Source of the DNA: an uncultured Rhodospirillaceae bacterium
Lineage (GTDB): Bacteria; Pseudomonadota; Alphaproteobacteria; MPNO01
Assembly: GCA_937916005.1 (NCBI GenBank)
Contig: CALGIA010000010.1
Coordinates: 1 to 5,063 of the forward strand
DNA: 5,063 nt
Direction of reading: 5' to 3'
How positions within the stretch are numbered: the stretch's first letter is position 1; the number at the start of each line of letters is the position of its first letter. Below the pieces are notes generated by a model. It had not been told where the DNA came from. It worked only from the letters and a program-made list of their open reading frames with translations, and did no database searches. Below, piece after piece: positions 1 to 5,063 of the stretch. Made by a program: the position numbers and the translations under genes.

Positions 1-12
1 TGCCCACGTCAC
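1..12 (-). CDS. Possible start of the hydantoinase B-subunit gene (partial, only 4 codons)
   Basis: Only the first codons are visible, so the product cannot be identified from its own sequence. On the minus strand a GTG at 12-10 overlaps the TGA stop of the upstream hydantoinase A gene in a GTGA arrangement, and would begin M-T-W-A. A GAGG at 23-20 lies 7 bases before the GTG, a good Shine-Dalgarno position. HyuA-type genes are very often followed directly by a HyuB-type gene, commonly with translational overlap, and that is the basis for the call. The alternative is that these bases are the out-of-frame continuation of the A subunit, which stops unusually early here. Confidence 0.35.
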
Positions 13-1994
13 TTCCTTTCCTCGATGATCGCCGGCCCGGGAATTTCCTGCCCCGCCGCCAGCGGAGCGCGGTCAAAGACCGGCACGGATTGCGGGCCAT
101 CGCCAAGCCGCGCCGACCGGCTGCCCTTGGCTGTGGAATTTTCCGCCCCGAGCCGCGCCACGCTGTCGCGCCGGGCTTCGGGCCCATGGGCGCTGAGCCG
201 CCAGGCGACAATCTCGATATTCATTTCGGGCAGCCTCAGACCGTACTGCAACTCATAGACCGCTTCAAACGCCTCGCGGATTTCAGCCGGATTTCGCCCC
301 ATCACGACGTCACGGTCGAGATCGACGGTCACTTCGTTCTGCTGTCCCGCGTAACGGACATCCGCCGCATAGGTGAAGCGGATGGCATCCGCGGGGCACC
401 CGGCCTCGGACAATGCCTGAGATGCGTCGTCCGCCATTTCATTGATCACAAGTTCGGCCCGGTCCCAATCGAGCGCGCCGACCGAGCCGCGCGCCAGATC
501 GAGACGCAGCGGCGTAACCAGCGTGCCAAAGGCCGACAGGACGCTGGCCATGGGCGGGAAGATCACCGTGTCGCTGTCCAGCAGTTCGGCCACGTAGCAG
601 GCATGAACCGGACCGGCCCCGCCGAATGCCAGCACCGGCATGCCGCGATAATCAATGCCCCGGTCGGTGGCGTGGGCCCGCGCCGCCGCCGCCATGGATT
701 CACCGACAACGCGGTACACGCCGAGAGCGGCCTGTTCCGTGTCGACGCCGAGGGGTTCAGCCAATTTTTCCATGGCGGTTTTCGCGCCGTCCAGATCAAG
801 CGACATGTCGCCGCCGAGAAAATTATCCGCATCGAGCAGACCCAGCACCAGATCCGCGTCGGTCACCGTGGGGTTTTCTCCGCCCCGACCGTAGCAGACG
901 GGGCCGGGTTGGGATCCGGCGCTGAGCGGCCCCACCTTCATCAGTCCGAGATTGTCGATCCGCGCGATGCTGCCGCCGCCGGCGCCGATTTCAATCATGT
1001 CGATGGACGGGATAATGACCGGAATACCGCTGCCGGCCTTGAACCGGTACATGCGGTCGACCTCGAACGCGCCGGTGACCAGTGGCTTGCAGTCCTCGAT
1101 GATGCAGGCCTTGGCGGTGGTCCCGCCCATGTCGAAGGACAGGACGCGGTCCAGCCCCAGGATTTCGGCAAAATAGGCCGCCACAAGCGCGCCCGCAGCA
1201 GGACCGCTCTCGATCATCCGCACCGGAAAACGGCCGGCGGTGCTGGCCCCCAGGACGCCGCCGTTGGACAGCATGATCAGCGGGTCGCGGTCGAAGCCGC
1301 GCCGTTGAAGTTCCTCGGTCAGGCGCTTCAGATAGGGCTCGGTGATCGGCCTGGTATAGGCGTTGAGCGCCGTGGTCGCGGCCCGTTGATATTCCCGGAT
1401 CTGGGGCGCGACGTCGGACGATATGGACACGTAGAGACCGGGCGCGGCATCGGCCAGGATATCGCGGATGCGGCGTTCATTTTCCGGGTTCAGATACCCG
1501 TTGAGCAGGCATATGGCGACCGATACCACGCCCTTGGCCATAAGTTCACCGGCCAGCGCCGTGATTTCCACGGGATCGACCGGGGTTTCAATCCTGCCGT
1601 CGGCCAGCACGCGTTCCCTGATACCGAAGGTGAAGTCGCGGGTGACCAGCGGCTCGGCGAATTCGATTTGCGGGTCGAACATGTCGTAACGGTGTTCGTC
1701 GCGGATATAGAGCACGTCGCGAAAGCCGTCGGTGACGAGCAGCGCGGTCGGCGGTCCCTGACGCGTGATGATGGCGTTGGTCACCACCGTGGTCGCATGC
1801 ACCACCACATCGTCCACATCGGCGGGCGTCGCGCCCGCCCGGGCCAGCGCGCCATCCACCGCTTCGAAAAACCCCAACAGCAAATCGTCGGGGGTGCTGA
1901 GCGCCTTGTCGACCCAGCAGACGCCGTCGTCACGCCGCAGCACGGCGTCGGTAAATGTTCCGCCGATATCCACGGCGCAGGAAAATCCACTCAC
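9..1994 (-). CDS. Hydantoinase/oxoprolinase family protein, subunit A (HyuA-like ATPase)
   Basis: The 661-residue product belongs to the HyuA / N-methylhydantoinase A / acetophenone carboxylase subunit family, cytoplasmic enzymes that couple ATP hydrolysis to opening of cyclic amides or to ketone carboxylation, usually with a B subunit. The N-terminal Hydant_A_N region (about 5-185) holds the phosphate-1 loop DIGGTFTD (9-16). The central Hydantoinase_A domain (about 205-495) holds ESGPAAG (262-268), the second phosphate loop DMGGTTAK (288-295), EIGAGGGSIA (335-344) and the adenosine-type loop FGGAGPVHA (457-465). The start is GTG at 1994; an in-frame TAA lies five codons upstream, so no earlier ATG or GTG is possible. 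The Shine-Dalgarno is weak (GGA seven bases before). The protein ends at GPAIIEERK, roughly 25-30 residues before the usual C-terminus, which normally continues into an STTVV..PG..D..GNL-like tail. Substrate (hydantoin, 5-oxoproline, ketone or other) cannot be decided. Family assignment is firm; exact function is not. Confidence 0.93.
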   Translation of the reverse strand: MSGFSCAVDIGGTFTDAVLRRDDGVCWVDKALSTPDDLLLGFFEAVDGALARAGATPADVDDVVVHATTVVTNAIITRQGPPTALLVTDGFRDVLYIRDEHRYDMFDPQIEFAEPLVTRDFTFGIRERVLADGRIETPVDPVEITALAGELMAKGVVSVAICLLNGYLNPENERRIRDILADAAPGLYVSISSDVAPQIREYQRAATTALNAYTRPITEPYLKRLTEELQRRGFDRDPLIMLSNGGVLGASTAGRFPVRMIESGPAAGALVAAYFAEILGLDRVLSFDMGGTTAKACIIEDCKPLVTGAFEVDRMYRFKAGSGIPVIIPSIDMIEIGAGGGSIARIDNLGLMKVGPLSAGSQPGPVCYGRGGENPTVTDADLVLGLLDADNFLGGDMSLDLDGAKTAMEKLAEPLGVDTEQAALGVYRVVGESMAAAARAHATDRGIDYRGMPVLAFGGAGPVHACYVAELLDSDTVIFPPMASVLSAFGTLVTPLRLDLARGSVGALDWDRAELVINEMADDASQALSEAGCPADAIRFTYAADVRYAGQQNEVTVDLDRDVVMGRNPAEIREAFEAVYELQYGLRLPEMNIEIVAWRLSAHGPEARRDSVARLGAENSTAKGSRSARLGDGPQSVPVFDRAPLAAGQEIPGPAIIEERK

Positions 1995-2135
1995 GATACG
2001 TTCCAGCCTTTATCGATGTTGTCCCGAGGCACGATATAGGGCCCGGGCCTCGAACACAAAGCCGGCAGGCGGGAAATGCTTGCGTCCGAAGGCGACGAAT
2101 GTTGTGCTGGACCAAATCATGGGGAGGCCGCTTAC
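1995..2135. promoter_or_regulatory. Divergent intergenic region between hyuA-like and flavin-enzyme genes
   Basis: These 141 bases separate two outward-reading genes and must carry both promoters. I see no convincing sigma-70 pair in either direction. A TATATC on the minus strand (2038-2033) is the best -10-like string toward hyuA, but its nearest TTG-type partner is only 15 bases away. The spacer holds a perfect 10-base palindrome GGCCCGGGCC (2040-2049), and a 6-base inverted repeat CGAGGC/GCCTCG (2025-2030 and 2047-2052) around a 16-base loop. Either could be an operator, but GC-rich palindromes of this size arise by chance at this base composition. Confidence 0.4.
2121..2127 (+). promoter_or_regulatory. 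Ribosome binding site that fixes the flavin-enzyme start
   Basis: GGGGAGG lies 8 bases before the ATG at 2136. It supports that start over the in-frame upstream ATG at 2076, which would add 20 residues with no resemblance to the family N-terminus. Confidence 0.75.
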
Positions 2136-3197
2136 ATGGCGCGCAGTCTTGAAACCACTCTCGGATCGCTCCGGCTCAAAAACCCGGTGATCGCCGGCGC
2201 CGGTGAGCATTTGATGACCGCCTCGGGAATCCGGGCGGCCGTCGATGCGGGCGCATCGGTGGTGGTCGCGAAGTCGTTCAATGAAAGCGAAGCTGCCAGG
2301 GACCAGCTGGACCGTACCGATTACGCCCTGATCGATTCAAACTTCCAAAGACTGCCCTGGGATTTTTCGCCGCCCCGGGACGCGACCCTGGCCTGCCGGT
2401 CGGGCCTGACCCGGGTGTCGTTCGACGAATGGCTCGAGACCATCGTGACCCTGGACCGGGAGGCCGCCAAATCCGACTGCATCGTCGCCGCCAATATCAT
2501 CCTGGCCGACCTGGACGCGGCGGTCGACATGGCGCGCAAGGTCGAACAGGCCGGAGTCAGGCTGCTGGAATTCAATTTCGGCACCCCCTATGGCGACGAG
2601 GCCGGCGGCGCGGTATCGACGGAGCGGGCGACGGACCGGGTCACCGAAATCGTGTCCGCTGTGACCAGCCAGATCGACATTCCGGTCTGGGCCAAGATCA
2701 CCGGCCAGAGCGAAAATGTCACCTCGCTGGTGCGGGCGGCGCAGGATGGCGGCGCGGACTGCACGGTCCTGATGGGCCGCTATATGGGGCTGGTGCCCGA
2801 TCTGGACACCATGGCGCCCCTGCTCGATACCTATCTCGGCATTGGCGGTGCATGGTCCCTGCCCCTGACATGCTATTGGCTGTCCCGGACCCGCAAGACC
2901 CTGGGGCCCGATGTCCCCCTGATCGCCATCAATGGCGGCCGGTCGGGCCATGACGTCGCACGGTTCATGCTGGCCGGGGCGCACGCGGCGGAACTTTGCA
3001 CCGCCGTCATGACCGGCGGTTTCCGGGTGATCGAGGACGCGGTGACGGAACTCTCAAGCTATCTGGACAAGCAGGACCGGGACGCCGCCCAAATTATCGG
3101 GCTCGCCGCCGACCGGGTGAAGACATTCCAGGAATTGCCGCTCAGGCCCGGCTTCTGGGAAGGCTTCGTTCCGCCCGAAACGCTGAGCGATCTATAG
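2136..3197 (+). CDS. FMN-dependent dihydroorotate dehydrogenase/PreA-like oxidoreductase with a divergent active site
   Basis: A 353-residue TIM-barrel flavoprotein of the dihydroorotate dehydrogenase / dihydropyrimidine dehydrogenase C-terminal (PreA) superfamily. It opens like the family (SLETTLGSLRLKNPVIAGAG, 4-23). It keeps the flavin-site lysines K46 (VVVAKSF) and K187 (PVWAKITG), the Asn of the N-x-S-C-P motif (N148), and the C-terminal FMN-phosphate loops AINGG (264-268) and ELCTAVMTGG (286-295). The substrate face differs: the usual NxSCPN/H reads NFGTPY (148-153 region), so Thr150 stands where class 1 enzymes have catalytic Cys; the usual LTPN reads ITGQ (188-191); and the DPD loop Cys position (about 160-162) reads V-S-T. 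It is therefore unlikely to make orotate or reduce uracil. There is no Fe-S cluster domain, so it differs from PreA enzymes that carry one. The gene stands alone on its strand, diverges from hyuA and overlaps the convergent Rieske gene by 6 bases at the stop codons. Superfamily is secure; the reaction is unknown. Confidence 0.85.
   Translation: MARSLETTLGSLRLKNPVIAGAGEHLMTASGIRAAVDAGASVVVAKSFNESEAARDQLDRTDYALIDSNFQRLPWDFSPPRDATLACRSGLTRVSFDEWLETIVTLDREAAKSDCIVAANIILADLDAAVDMARKVEQAGVRLLEFNFGTPYGDEAGGAVSTERATDRVTEIVSAVTSQIDIPVWAKITGQSENVTSLVRAAQDGGADCTVLMGRYMGLVPDLDTMAPLLDTYLGIGGAWSLPLTCYWLSRTRKTLGPDVPLIAINGGRSGHDVARFMLAGAHAAELCTAVMTGGFRVIEDAVTELSSYLDKQDRDAAQIIGLAADRVKTFQELPLRPGFWEGFVPPETLSDL
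3192..3197. other. Shared palindromic stop hexamer of two convergent genes
   Basis: CTATAG reads TAG on both strands. Bases 3195-3197 are the stop of the flavin-enzyme gene and the complement of 3194-3192 is the stop of the Rieske gene, so the two genes meet tail to tail with a 6-base overlap made only of their stop codons. No noncoding space is left for a conventional terminator. Confidence 0.9.
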
Positions 3198-4214
3198 AAG
3201 CGCGGTTTCGGCGGTTATTCTGGACTCCAGCAGCCGCCGGGTCTGAATCGAGCAATTGTCCGAATTGATGTCGATCTCGGGCGCGTCGGGCCTGCGGTTC
3301 ATGGCGCGTTGCTGGGCCCCGATGGCGACCACGTCTTCCTGCAGGGCGCTGGAAAACATCTGGCGCAGGCGATCGGTCAGAGCGTCGTCGTCCATGCGGA
3401 AATTGCGCGCGTGATGCCAGAAATAATGGGTCGACTGATCGGTTTCCGGCGTCAGGGTGTGATTGGAATAGGTCTCGACGCCCTGGCTGCGGTCGCCTTG
3501 CGGCGCGCCGGTGCCGGCGATTGCGCTGCCGGCGTCGATCACCACATGGGATGGCGGGGTGAATGTGATGTTCTGCCAGCGGTCCACATGGCCGTTGGTG
3601 TTCAGGGCCTCCGCATAGATCGGCGCCGGCGGCGTATCCAGCACCCAGCGCGAAACCGTTACATTTTCATCATCGCGCTCAACTGAAATCGCCGCATTCA
3701 TATCGGTGCCGGCGCCCAGCGTCGAAGCATGCAGAAACTGGATATGGGACAGATCCATTAAATTGTCGATCAGCAGCCGGTAATCGCCTTCGACGTAATA
3801 GACGTCGCCATAGGACACCCAGTCGGGATCATCGTTCCAATGATAGTCGGGGATCAGGGCCGCGTCGGCCAGCGCCGGATCGCCCTTCCATATCCACACC
3901 CAGCGATATCTCTCGACAATTGGATAGGATTTCACCCGCGCATCGGGCGGGATCGCGGTCTGGCCCGGGATGCCGACACACGCGCCGTCGAAGGCGAAGG
4001 TTAGGCCGTGATATCCGCACTGGACCGTATCGCCCGCAAGACGGCCTTCGGAAAGCGGCATATGCCGATGGCAACAGCGGTCTTCCAACGCCACCGGCGC
4101 ACCGGCCCGGGACCGGAACAGCACCACCGGATCGCCCAATATTGTGCGCGTAAGAAACCCGCCGGAAAGTTCATGATCCCAGGCGGCGACATACCAGCAG
4201 TTCTTCAAAAACAT
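3192..4214 (-). CDS. Rieske non-heme iron oxygenase, dicamba/vanillate O-demethylase oxygenase type
   Basis: This 340-residue protein is the terminal oxygenase of a Rieske mono- or dioxygenase, close in length and layout to dicamba O-demethylase DdmC (about 340 residues) and VanA. The N-terminal Rieske domain has Cys47-x-His49 (DRCCHRHMPL) and Cys66-x2-His69 (QCGYHG). The catalytic domain has NLMDLSHIQFLH (151-162), giving Asp154 as the bridge between Rieske and iron sites and His157/His162 as iron ligands. The third ligand is Asp294 (QEDVVAIGAQQ). HTLTPETDQSTHYFW (252-266) matches the family's substrate-pocket region. The start is ATG 4214, with AGAAGG (4228-4223) eight bases upstream. A CCH in place of the common CPH is a small oddity that keeps both ligands. 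Such enzymes oxidatively remove O- or N-methyl groups or hydroxylate aromatics, drawing electrons from a reductase, sometimes through a ferredoxin; neither gene is in this window. It diverges from the transporter gene. Substrate is unknown. Confidence 0.92.
   Translation of the reverse strand: MFLKNCWYVAAWDHELSGGFLTRTILGDPVVLFRSRAGAPVALEDRCCHRHMPLSEGRLAGDTVQCGYHGLTFAFDGACVGIPGQTAIPPDARVKSYPIVERYRWVWIWKGDPALADAALIPDYHWNDDPDWVSYGDVYYVEGDYRLLIDNLMDLSHIQFLHASTLGAGTDMNAAISVERDDENVTVSRWVLDTPPAPIYAEALNTNGHVDRWQNITFTPPSHVVIDAGSAIAGTGAPQGDRSQGVETYSNHTLTPETDQSTHYFWHHARNFRMDDDALTDRLRQMFSSALQEDVVAIGAQQRAMNRRPDAPEIDINSDNCSIQTRRLLESRITAETALL
3207..3241 (+). terminator. Possible two-part stem-loop just after the flavin-enzyme stop (weak)
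   Basis: CGGCGG (3209-3214) can pair with CCGCCG (3234-3239), extendable by two G-U pairs. Inside it CTGGA/TCCAG (3220-3224, 3226-3230) forms a second small hairpin. It sits about 10 bases past the plus-strand stop, inside the 3' end of the Rieske coding region. No U-tract follows, so it is not a classical intrinsic terminator. It might slow or protect the plus transcript, or be a coincidence of coding sequence. Confidence 0.2.
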
Positions 4215-4222
4215 CTAAAAAA

Positions 4223-4228
4223 CCTTCT
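4223..4228 (-). promoter_or_regulatory. Ribosome binding site of the Rieske oxygenase gene
   Basis: On the minus strand AGAAGG is followed by an 8-base spacer containing six T residues and then the ATG at 4214. This supports the annotated start, which also gives the typical N-terminus MFLKNCWYVAAW. Confidence 0.65.
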
Positions 4229-4238
4229 GTTGAAAACA

Positions 4239-4250
4239 CCGGCTTGCCGG
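4239..4250. repeat. Short inverted repeat CCGGC-TT-GCCGG, operator candidate
   Basis: Two perfect 5-base arms flank a TT centre. It covers the -35-like element of the possible TRAP promoter and lies about 25 bases upstream of the Rieske start, so a protein bound here could affect both genes. The repeat is seen directly; any regulatory role is inference and chance is a real alternative. Confidence 0.3.
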
Positions 4251-4272
4251 AACGCCGCGACAACGATAGTAT
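4244..4272 (+). promoter_or_regulatory. Possible sigma-70 type promoter for the TRAP binding-protein gene
   Basis: TTGCCG (4244-4249) and TAGTAT (4267-4272) are separated by 17 bases. Each matches four of six consensus positions. It would leave an untranslated leader of about 95 bases before the GTG start. Weak evidence only. Confidence 0.25.
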
Positions 4273-4363
4273 TTTCGGAATTACATCAGACGACCATCAT
4301 CCAACAGGGTCCTGGCAAACAAGACAAGCAAGATAATCCACCAGGATACGGCTCAGATTCAAT

Positions 4364-4368
4364 GGGAG
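4364..4368 (+). promoter_or_regulatory. Ribosome binding site that fixes the GTG start of the TRAP gene
   Basis: GGGAG lies 7 bases before the GTG at 4376. The nearby ATG at 4362 is in another frame and closes at 4379, so GTG is the only start that yields the signal peptide. Confidence 0.75.
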
Positions 4369-4375
4369 AAACAAA

Positions 4376-5063
4376 GTGACTCTATCAAAATCGGTTATCG
4401 CCGGCCTTAGCATGGCCGTGGCGGCCACGGTGATTACGGCGTCCGCGCAATCGGCGGAAGTCAAGCTGAAAGCCGCGAGCTTTCTGCCGACCCGGATCAT
4501 CTACGCCAAGTATTTCGGCGACTGGGTGAAGAACGTCAACCAGGTTTGCAAGGGCAAGGTCAAAATCAGCATCGTCGGCCCCGCGGCGATCAAGTCGCTC
4601 GAACAGTGGAACGCCGTCAAGACCGGCGTGGTCGACATGCATTATGGCCCGCCCAACTATTACAAGGGCGCCATGCCGGAAGGCGCCGTCACCGATCTGG
4701 CCTCCAACGAGACCGCCGAACGCCGCACGAACGGCGCCTGGGCCATGCTCAACGAACAGCACAAGAAGAAGCTGAACGTGGTCTATATGACCCAGATCAT
4801 CGATGGCCTGAAATTCTTTCTCTACACGGTCAAGCCGGCCGAGGGTGGCCGTTTCGACGATTTTCGGCTGCGATCGGTCCCGATCTATGACTTGTTTTTC
4901 AAATCCATGGGCGCCAATCCGGTGCGCATGGGCGCGCCGTCGGTCTATACCGCGCTGGAACGCAAAGTCGTCGACGGCATGGGATGGCCGCTCTGGGGCG
5001 TCAACGGTTTCGGTTGGCACAAATTCCTGAAGTACCGCTATGAGCCTGGTTTCCTGACGGCGG
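4376..5063 (+). CDS. TRAP transporter periplasmic substrate-binding protein, DctP type (3' end cut off)
   Basis: The frame is open for 229 codons from GTG 4376 to the window edge, about two thirds of the family's usual 330-350 residues. A signal peptide is clear: Lys5, a hydrophobic stretch (about 6-22) and small residues before a likely cut after ASA (22-24) or after QSA (25-27). The mature start VKLKAASFLP (29-38) is typical of the first DctP strand. Further family marks are VKTGVVDMHYG (81-91), the signature arginine of the carboxylate clamp at about R166 (FRLRS, 163-167), SMGANPVRMGAPSVYTALE (177-195) and VVDGMGWPLWG (198-208). Such proteins capture organic acids in the periplasm and deliver them to DctQ/DctM membrane subunits, probably encoded beyond 5063. 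The loop before R166 seems 2-3 residues shorter than usual (no KG/RG between DDF and RLR). Trp204, Trp207 and Trp214 crowd the second half of the pocket region. The ligand cannot be named. Confidence 0.88.
   Translation, partial: MTLSKSVIAGLSMAVAATVITASAQSAEVKLKAASFLPTRIIYAKYFGDWVKNVNQVCKGKVKISIVGPAAIKSLEQWNAVKTGVVDMHYGPPNYYKGAMPEGAVTDLASNETAERRTNGAWAMLNEQHKKKLNVVYMTQIIDGLKFFLYTVKPAEGGRFDDFRLRSVPIYDLFFKSMGANPVRMGAPSVYTALERKVVDGMGWPLWGVNGFGWHKFLKYRYEPGFLTA

Larger units (their letters stand above)
4215..4375. promoter_or_regulatory. Divergent intergenic region between Rieske oxygenase and TRAP genes
   Basis: These 161 bases are visibly richer in A and T than the flanking genes, as expected for a two-way promoter region. 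They hold the Rieske ribosome binding site (4223-4228, minus strand), a short inverted repeat at 4239-4250, a possible plus-strand promoter at 4244-4272, an AAG-rich stretch around 4317-4333 and the TRAP ribosome binding site. I found no good promoter pair toward the Rieske gene. Confidence 0.55.

Noticed and set aside
90..2039. A 649-codon plus-strand open frame opposite the HyuA-like gene
   Set aside because: It lies antisense across nearly the whole of a well-recognised gene. The translation is Arg/His/Gly/Asp-rich with no family motifs, as expected of a shadow frame in GC-rich DNA.
2025..2052. CGAGGC/GCCTCG inverted repeat as a terminator or riboswitch stem
   Set aside because: Six pairs around a 16-base loop in GC-rich DNA with no U-tract and no conserved riboswitch pattern; kept only as part of the spacer description.
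2076..2135. An upstream in-frame ATG that would extend the flavin enzyme by 20 residues
   Set aside because: The extra residues do not resemble the family N-terminus, and the ATG at 2136 has a strong ribosome binding site at the right distance.
2010..2210. A 66-codon minus-strand frame across the first divergent spacer, ending in a protein-like ALYRASGQ stretch
   Set aside because: It overlaps the start of the flavin-enzyme gene on the other strand, has no ribosome binding site that I can see, and its resemblance to any family is only a few residues.
2337..2984. A 215-codon minus-strand open frame opposite the flavin-enzyme gene
   Set aside because: Antisense shadow of a motif-bearing gene. 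The composition is low-complexity and no domain or start signal is recognisable.
3309..3686. A 125-codon plus-strand frame opposite the Rieske gene
   Set aside because: Shadow of the Rieske coding frame, which carries all metal-ligand motifs on the other strand.
4385..5020. A 211-codon minus-strand open frame opposite the TRAP gene
   Set aside because: The plus strand has a signal peptide, ribosome binding site and DctP motifs; the minus frame has none of these and is Arg/Asp/His-rich.

Overview
The window looks like an accessory catabolic locus of a GC-rich proteobacterium. An alphaproteobacterium is most likely, judging by codon use, the GTG starts, and the mix of a hydantoinase/oxoprolinase, a VanA-type Rieske oxygenase and a TRAP transporter. 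This is inference: there is no rRNA or other taxonomic marker here.

Layout, left to right. A hydantoinase/oxoprolinase A-subunit (HyuA-like) gene lies on the minus strand at 9-1994. At the left edge its stop overlaps a possible GTG start of the next minus-strand gene, probably the B subunit. A 141-base divergent spacer (1995-2135) separates it from a plus-strand gene for an FMN enzyme of the dihydroorotate dehydrogenase/PreA superfamily (2136-3197). That gene converges on a minus-strand gene for a Rieske mononuclear-iron oxygenase of the dicamba/vanillate O-demethylase type (3192-4214). The two convergent stop codons share one palindromic hexamer, CTATAG. A second divergent spacer (4215-4375, 161 bases) leads to a plus-strand gene for a TRAP-transporter periplasmic binding protein of the DctP type. 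It starts at GTG 4376 and runs off the right edge.

How the genes may work together (inference). The binding protein would capture a small, probably carboxylated, substrate for uptake. The Rieske enzyme could remove an O- or N-methyl group or hydroxylate it. The flavin enzyme could carry out a redox step on a ring or a C=C/C-C bond. The HyuA/HyuB pair could hydrolyse or carboxylate a cyclic amide, lactam or ketone at the expense of ATP. The substrate cannot be read from the sequence. The four main genes alternate in strand (-,+,-,+), so they form no single operon; any joint control would act through the two divergent spacers.

Points most worth a second look: the flavin enzyme has lost the Cys and Asn residues typical of dihydroorotate dehydrogenase and PreA active sites; HyuA lacks its usual last segment; and the binding protein has a shortened loop before its signature arginine. 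I see no mobile elements, CRISPR arrays, tRNA or rRNA genes.
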